Under the pieces are notes generated by a model. It did not search any database and was not told the DNA's origin. It worked only from the letters and a program-made list of their open reading frames with translations. DNA of 64,000 bases from the NCBI GenBank assembly GCA_911728435.2, contig OU452202.1, forward strand, positions 16,781,135-16,845,134, given 5' to 3'. Numbering within the stretch: position 1 is the stretch's first letter; the number at the start of each line of letters is the position of its first letter. The position numbers and the translations under genes were made by a program. Source of the DNA: Apoderus coryli (Eukaryota; Arthropoda; Insecta; Coleoptera; Attelabidae). Positions 59,155 through 64,000 of the stretch are shown one piece after another.

Positions 59155-59870
59155 TAATTTTAGTTTAAAATGATATAAAAACCACAACTCGATATCCCTT
59201 TGTACCGACCGTAGCCGTCCATAGGCGCACTCTTTTAACTTTTAATAACAATACATGTCCTACCTAGTCCGTGTTCGAACAGCAAGGAACTAACAACAAA
59301 TTTTACTCACTTAGTCAGTGACATTTTCTATAGAACGTAAACATTTGTGTATTCGTATTGTATTGAAGTGTCATTATTTTCAGACCGTAACTGATGATAA
59401 ATATTTAAAAGAAGACGTTGGTTTTGCACATGTAACTCTTGATGCTTAAACCCCCAACGTGTTCCGCTCGTGTCGTATACCGTGTCGTATATTGACTGGC
59501 CGTGTCTATACACATACACATATAAATCTTGACGCTTAAATTCCCAACGTGTTCCAGTCGTGTCTGATATATCAGACACGGCCGGTAAACACTGTCACTG
59601 TATACAGTGACTGCAAAAAGTTTCATCGACTTTTTTATTAAAAATTATTATCTAATTTGATAGATCTTCTTTCATTTTATTAATCTACGAAAAAGTATTG
59701 AACAAATCATGGTTACAATATTCTGCCACCGTGTTTTACTGTCGTCTTATATACGAGGGAGAAATGTATAAAAAAAACGCTGCATACGATGCCTTTTTAT
59801 AAAAGAGGCATGGGAACGGATAGCCCCGGTAAAATCGTTAAATTTATATATTTTAAATTAACTTTGGATA
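59155..59870 (+). repeat. Dispersed repeat shared with 25140-26040
   Basis: It follows the 25.1-kb copy in order, with indels. Here a block of about 90 bp is duplicated: CTTGATGCTTAAACC with CCAACGTGTTCCGCTCGTG (59438) and CTTGACGCTTAAATT with CCAACGTGTTCCAGTCGTG (59527). It begins where the LINE copy at 57880 ends. Confidence 0.55.
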
Positions 59871-60723
59871 AACTATACTATTTATGAAGATTCAACAACT
59901 TTTTTCAAAATTAATTTTCTTTGTAATATTTACAATAAAATAGACATATTTTCTTAAACAATCATTTACAAGAGTTTAGCAACCATTTGTAAACATTATA
60001 CCAAAACACATACTTTCGGATTACTTATCTTATGCATAGCCAACTAGACAAGAGAGAAATGGTCGTTTCTGTGTGAACGTAATTGGAACAAATGAATGTT
60101 GGGCGCGCACACTAAGCAAATTACATTATTTCGCACATGGAGGTCGGGCAGGCAACCAAAACAACTGCTGCTCCTCACATTCACATACCATCAAATCAGG
60201 AGGAACAGAGAGAAATAGAAGCAAATACTGTGCTGCTGCTTGTGTTAGCCCTCCTGCTGTCTACTCTATATTTACGTGGTCTAATGAGAAAAGCGTCCCT
60301 AACATTTGTTTCCTTTAATTTGACGTGACGACGATGGTTACGGACACGATTGTAAACTGCATAGGATCGGTTTGAAGGCTTTTCGCTTCTTACGCATTAA
60401 GAAGAAACTACCGACATTTTATTTCATTTACACGTTCTTCCAAATTTAATTAGAAAAATCTGACGCAGCGCAGGAATTAATATTACAGAATTGAAGAGTG
60501 GAAATTGCAAACGTGCCAAGTGCCAAAAATAAAAACTTGAGATATTTAAGAAACACTTTTTAAATATCTCATGTTTGCATAAATCGCACTACAAAAAATA
60601 AAACCTATATTTCGAGATACTCTGAATACATAACTTAAATCAAAACTTCACAAAAATCAATATTTTTATATCAAAAAAATATTTTCTAAAACGAAATTGG
60701 AAACGGCCTATAAGTGCCATATA
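59871..60723. other. Stretch without recognised genes
   Basis: AT-rich. Two overlapping frames at 60073-60328 include a hydrophobic run (LLLVLALLLSTLYL) but no family match or splice support. A 12-bp hairpin, GAGATATTTAAG to TTTAAATATCTC, is at 60539-60571. Confidence 0.35.
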
Positions 60724-62964
60724 CAGGGTGATTCATTATGGTTGCAACAAACGAAAACTGGAGTTTCCTGAAAACAATTCAAGCATTTTTTGCCATTGAA
60801 CCCATGTCCGCAAATGCTTCGTTATCGAGATACAGGGTGGTCAAATTATTTTTTTTTGTTCATTTCTCAAAAACTAGCTAACCGATTTTGACAAAATTTT
60901 ACATGCACTTGAGGACAGATAACCTAAAATATTCTGAATTATTTTGGCTTTCATTAACTGTTCATTGGCGTAGACATAGGGGGCATTTCGATATTTTATA
61001 CACATAAATTAGTTAAACACAGCTTTGACAAGCTTCATTATTTTAAACTATTACTTTTTTAAAACGAGCAACTTATAAGCTACAAAAAAGTTAATTACGT
61101 CGATGTTGTGGTTTCTACCATTTTTATGGAAACCAATAAATTGCAAGTTAATGGTAGATTTAAATCAAAATAACGTTTACCAGAAATCAAAATGAAAAAG
61201 CAAAGTTGCCATGAAAAACGATTTAATAATAACAAAATACTTAACAACAAATTTTTAGGCCTATCAGTACAATTAAAAATTTAACAATAAAAAAATTAAA
61301 CTCGAAATTAAAATAAGAAAATTAATAACAACTGTACAAACTGTCCACCATTGACAGTAATTCACATTTTACATCTTTCAACTAATGAATTTGTAGCTCT
61401 AATAAGAATATTATGATTGTGTCTTATTTTCCTAGCAGCTTTATGAACTATCTCCAGTAGTTGGTTTTCATTTATAATTGGTACACTGTAAACCAATTGT
61501 TTCTTGTACCCCCATAAAAAGAAGTCGAGCGGATTCAGATCCGGTGATCTTGGAGGCCACTCAATGGAACCTCTCAAACCAATCATATTGTTTCCAAACA
61601 GTTGATTTAAAACTTTAGTTATCTGTCTACCACGGTGCGCAGGGGCACCGTCATGTTGATACCACATGTTTTGAACAATATTCAGAGGTACATCCTGAAT
61701 AAATTCGGGTAGGCGGTAGTGTAGGAAAAGACTGTATTGATTTGAGTTTAATGCCCATTAATTACGAACAACGACAATAATTTATTGTTAAACATGCCAC
61801 CCCAAACATTGATACTAAAACGTTCTTGCAAATTTCGCGGCCTAATAGCACGAGGGTTGTTTAAATACTATACATGTTCATTATGGTTTGTATTTATGCC
61901 ATCTTTAGTAGACGTTGCTTCATGTGACCAGAGCAATTTCTCTAAAAATCTTTCATCTTCTTGATGCTTACCAAGAACCCAATTACAAAATAGTAGGCGC
62001 CTTTCACGATCTCCAGAATGTAGGGCCTGGACATCTTGATGATGATAGAGATAGAGCATTTCTCGATTTAATAGTCTCCAAACAGTTGTTCGAGGTAATG
62101 CCAATTGAGTTGGTATTCTTCTAGTGCTTATTTTCGGATCGTCTAAAACTAAATCCACTATGTTTTCTTCAGTTTGAATGTTTAGACGATGCGGTCGTTT
62201 GTTAACTCTAGGTAAAATGCTCCCTATCGTTCTTAGCCTGTGAAATGTAGCTGTCCATGTTTTGTGATATGGATGACGTCTATTAGGATAGCTAATTTTG
62301 TATTCTCTGGCCGCTGCTCTTGCCTTTGCATTACACAAACATATTCTTCAATTGAAAAACTCATTTTAATTTAGAAAAAAACATTCGCCATATTAAAAAA
62401 CACTACAAAATAATAAAACAATTTTAACTAATTTAAATTTGTTGCTGTCAAAGTTTTTTTTTATTGTTGCGGCATTCGTTTTCCATGGCAACTTTGATTT
62501 TTCCTTTTGTTTTCTGGTTAACGTTATTTTGATTTAAATCTACCATTAACTTGCAATTTATCGGTTTCCATAAAAATGGTAGAAATCACAACATCGACGT
62601 AATTAAGTTTTTTGTAGCTTATAAGTTGCTCTTTTTAAAAAAGTAATAATTTAAAATAATGAAGCTTGTCAAAGCTGTCTTTAATTAAGTTATGTGTAAA
62701 ATTTACCCAAATGCCCCCTATATCTACGCCAATGAATAGTTAATGAACGCCAAAATAATGCAGATTATTTTAGGTTATTTGGGGACCATGCATGTAAAAT
62801 TTTGTCGAAATGAAATGAACAAGAAAGTTAATTTGACTACTAAATTTGGACACCCTGATCTCGATAACGAAGCATTTGCGGACATGGCCATTTTGGCCAT
62901 TGAACAAAATGCTTAAATCACTTTCAGCAATCTCCAGTTTTCGTTTGTTGCAACCATAATGAAT
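60724..62964 (-). mobile_element. DD41D Tc1/mariner-like transposon with about 490-bp TIRs, decayed
   Basis: It starts CAGGGTGATTCATTATGG after TA (60722-60723). The inverted partner ends at about 62964, where the expected CACCCTG is replaced by GAATGTAG, so the outer tip is lost. Terminal repeats 60724-61221 and about 62477-62964 share long words such as TTATAAGCTACAAAAAA and TTAATGGTAGATTTAAATCA with moderate divergence and indels. The transposase is on the minus strand. A partial end of the same family is at 12794. Confidence 0.8.
61362..62365 (-). pseudogene. DD41D transposase, frameshifted and internally deleted
   Basis: On the minus strand MSFSIEEYV (62365) leads, after a frameshift, into SYPNRRHPYHKTWTATFHRL, NKRPHRLNIQTEENIVDLVL and STRRIPTQLALPRTTVWRLL (the two HTH units), then RRLLFCNWVL and LLWSHEAT, where the expected first catalytic Asp (S-D-E) is changed to S-H-E. 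A gap follows, and 61667-61362 has MWYQHDGAPAHRGRQITKVL (second Asp) and RSPDLNPLDFFLWG (third Asp), 41 residues apart. It ends SLVERCKM. Changed first Asp, missing core and frame breaks make it inactive. Confidence 0.8.
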
Positions 62965-63405
62965 GAATGTAGAGTGTGTATCAAATTTGGCTGCATGTAT
63001 TGCTATTTTGGAAACAGAGCTACAGGGTCAGTTAAATTAGGAAAGTTTTAGAGAATTTTATTACAAATTGAAATCTGCTGTTGCGTTATCTTTTGTGATA
63101 TTTGAGATAATGAGAGAAAACCGAAATGCTGCATTTTGAATTTTTGCGTGAGGCTTGTAAACGTCTGGTAGTATGGATTTATGGTTAATATATTAGTAGG
63201 GGTGTTAGAAGAATTTAATGGAGGTAAAAATAATTTCTAGCTTCATATATTTTCGAGATATTTACATAAACTTAGGATTTTTAAAAAATGCAAGAAAACA
63301 ACATGGCATGCCTAAAAAAATACAAAGTTTATGTAACTATCTTGAAAACAAAAGAAGCTAGAAAATTGTTTTTTTCTACGACTGTTTTTAAATGCCTTTA
63401 TTATA

Positions 63406-64000
63406 CAGGGTGCGGCATCATAACTTCCTTTTTTGAAATGCGCGCTATTTAGACTGTAAAGATGATAGTGAGTTATTCGGTAGGAGTGCATCTAAAGTTT
63501 TCTTCCCCATCCGGTCAGTCGGCACGATGCGTTGGAACAGTGAGCAACGTGCATTTGCCGTCGAGGGGTACTTTTCGAATGGACGTTCTGTGATCGCAAC
63601 TCAAGGTGCCTTTCGAAATCGATTTCATATTGCCCAGGCAGGGCCTGTGCCAAATCGGAAATCAATCGTTATATGGGTCGCTACATTCAGACAAAGCGGG
63701 AGTGTGACGAGACGATGAATTGGAGTCCGTCGAGAAATGAAGAAACTGTGACAGTGAATTCGAACCGATATGTAAACATGTTTATTCCCTCGACTTAACG
63801 AATTGGATTTAGGGTACATTTGGTTTCAAATCAAAGACGGCGCAACGGCTCACACTTGAAGGGTATCAATGGCTGTTTTGAGGGAACAGTTTCCGGGGTG
63901 CCTAATCTCAATAAGGGGTGATTTGGAGTGGCCAGCTCGTTCCCCCGATTTGACCCCTTGCAATTTTTTTATGAGGATTTTTGAAATCCCTTGTCTATGT
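63406..64000 (+). mobile_element. DDE transposon, left end; continues past the window
   Basis: It starts CAGGGTGCGGCATCATAAC after TA (63404-63405), the same terminus style as the other DD41D elements but with a different internal sequence, so a third family. A transposase reading follows from 63527. The right end is outside the window. Confidence 0.7.
63527..64000 (+). pseudogene. DDE transposase, internally deleted, partial
   Basis: It starts MRWNSEQRAFAVEGYFSNGR, then PNRKSIVIWVATFRQSGSVT, the N-terminal HTH (DUF4817-like), to a stop at 63716. The sequence then jumps, in broken frames, to the catalytic end: LFPRLNELDLGYIWFQIKDG, ATAHT and GDLEWPARSPDLTPCNFFM. The second Asp is present in KDGATAH; the position of the third (P-x-D-F-F in relatives) is Asn. 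The middle of the protein, including the first Asp, is deleted. The C-terminus runs off the window. Confidence 0.7.

Noticed and set aside
60073..60328. Overlapping 81- and 63-codon frames with a hydrophobic run
   Set aside because: Two frames compete, neither has a family signature, and nothing nearby suggests a gene.

Overview
The window looks like insect nuclear DNA: AT-rich, very gene-poor, with GT-AG introns and a dense layer of degraded transposable elements. The only clear host gene is at the left. Three exons (1325-1429, 8519-8728, 9076-9746, + strand) join in one frame and end in the VWRPY Groucho-recruiting tail of RUNX transcription factors. They are the C-terminal half of a RUNX gene, most likely lozenge; the Runt-domain exons lie upstream of the window. 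I cannot name the species. A beetle or hemipteran would fit the repeat content, but nothing here decides it.

Layout. 1-9746 is the RUNX gene; its 7.1-kb intron holds at least four LINE fragments, one nested inside another. 10.4-18.4 kb is a run of LINE and DNA-transposon remnants, including a TA-flanked DDE element (14533-16485) that carries a Crypton tyrosine-recombinase element, and a mariner (17277-18420). 18.4-33 kb is mostly unassignable, with one hAT scrap, one LINE, and a second Crypton fragment (28401-29040) ending in a palindrome. 33-43.5 kb holds three more LINE copies, a 65-bp minisatellite, a foldback element and a THAP-domain reading frame broken by one stop. 44.5-54.6 kb is the most structured part: a 314-bp-arm palindrome, a complete DD41D Tc1/mariner-like transposon with 340-bp near-identical terminal repeats and an intact transposase (45861-47947), a large foldback element enclosing a captured gene fragment (48758-51635), a smaller inverted repeat and a second mariner. 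55-64 kb has a TTAA-flanked piggyBac remnant, a hAT scrap, a LINE interrupted by a small inverted-repeat insertion, and two more DD41D-type elements, the last cut by the window end.

There is no operon or multi-gene pathway. The logic is of elements nested in elements: LINE in LINE, Crypton in a DDE element, LINE in a foldback arm, piggyBac beside another element end, DD41D transposon in an older dispersed repeat. Many DNA elements share a CAGGGTG terminus next to TA. All identifications come from reading the sequence and translated frames by eye; no database search was run.
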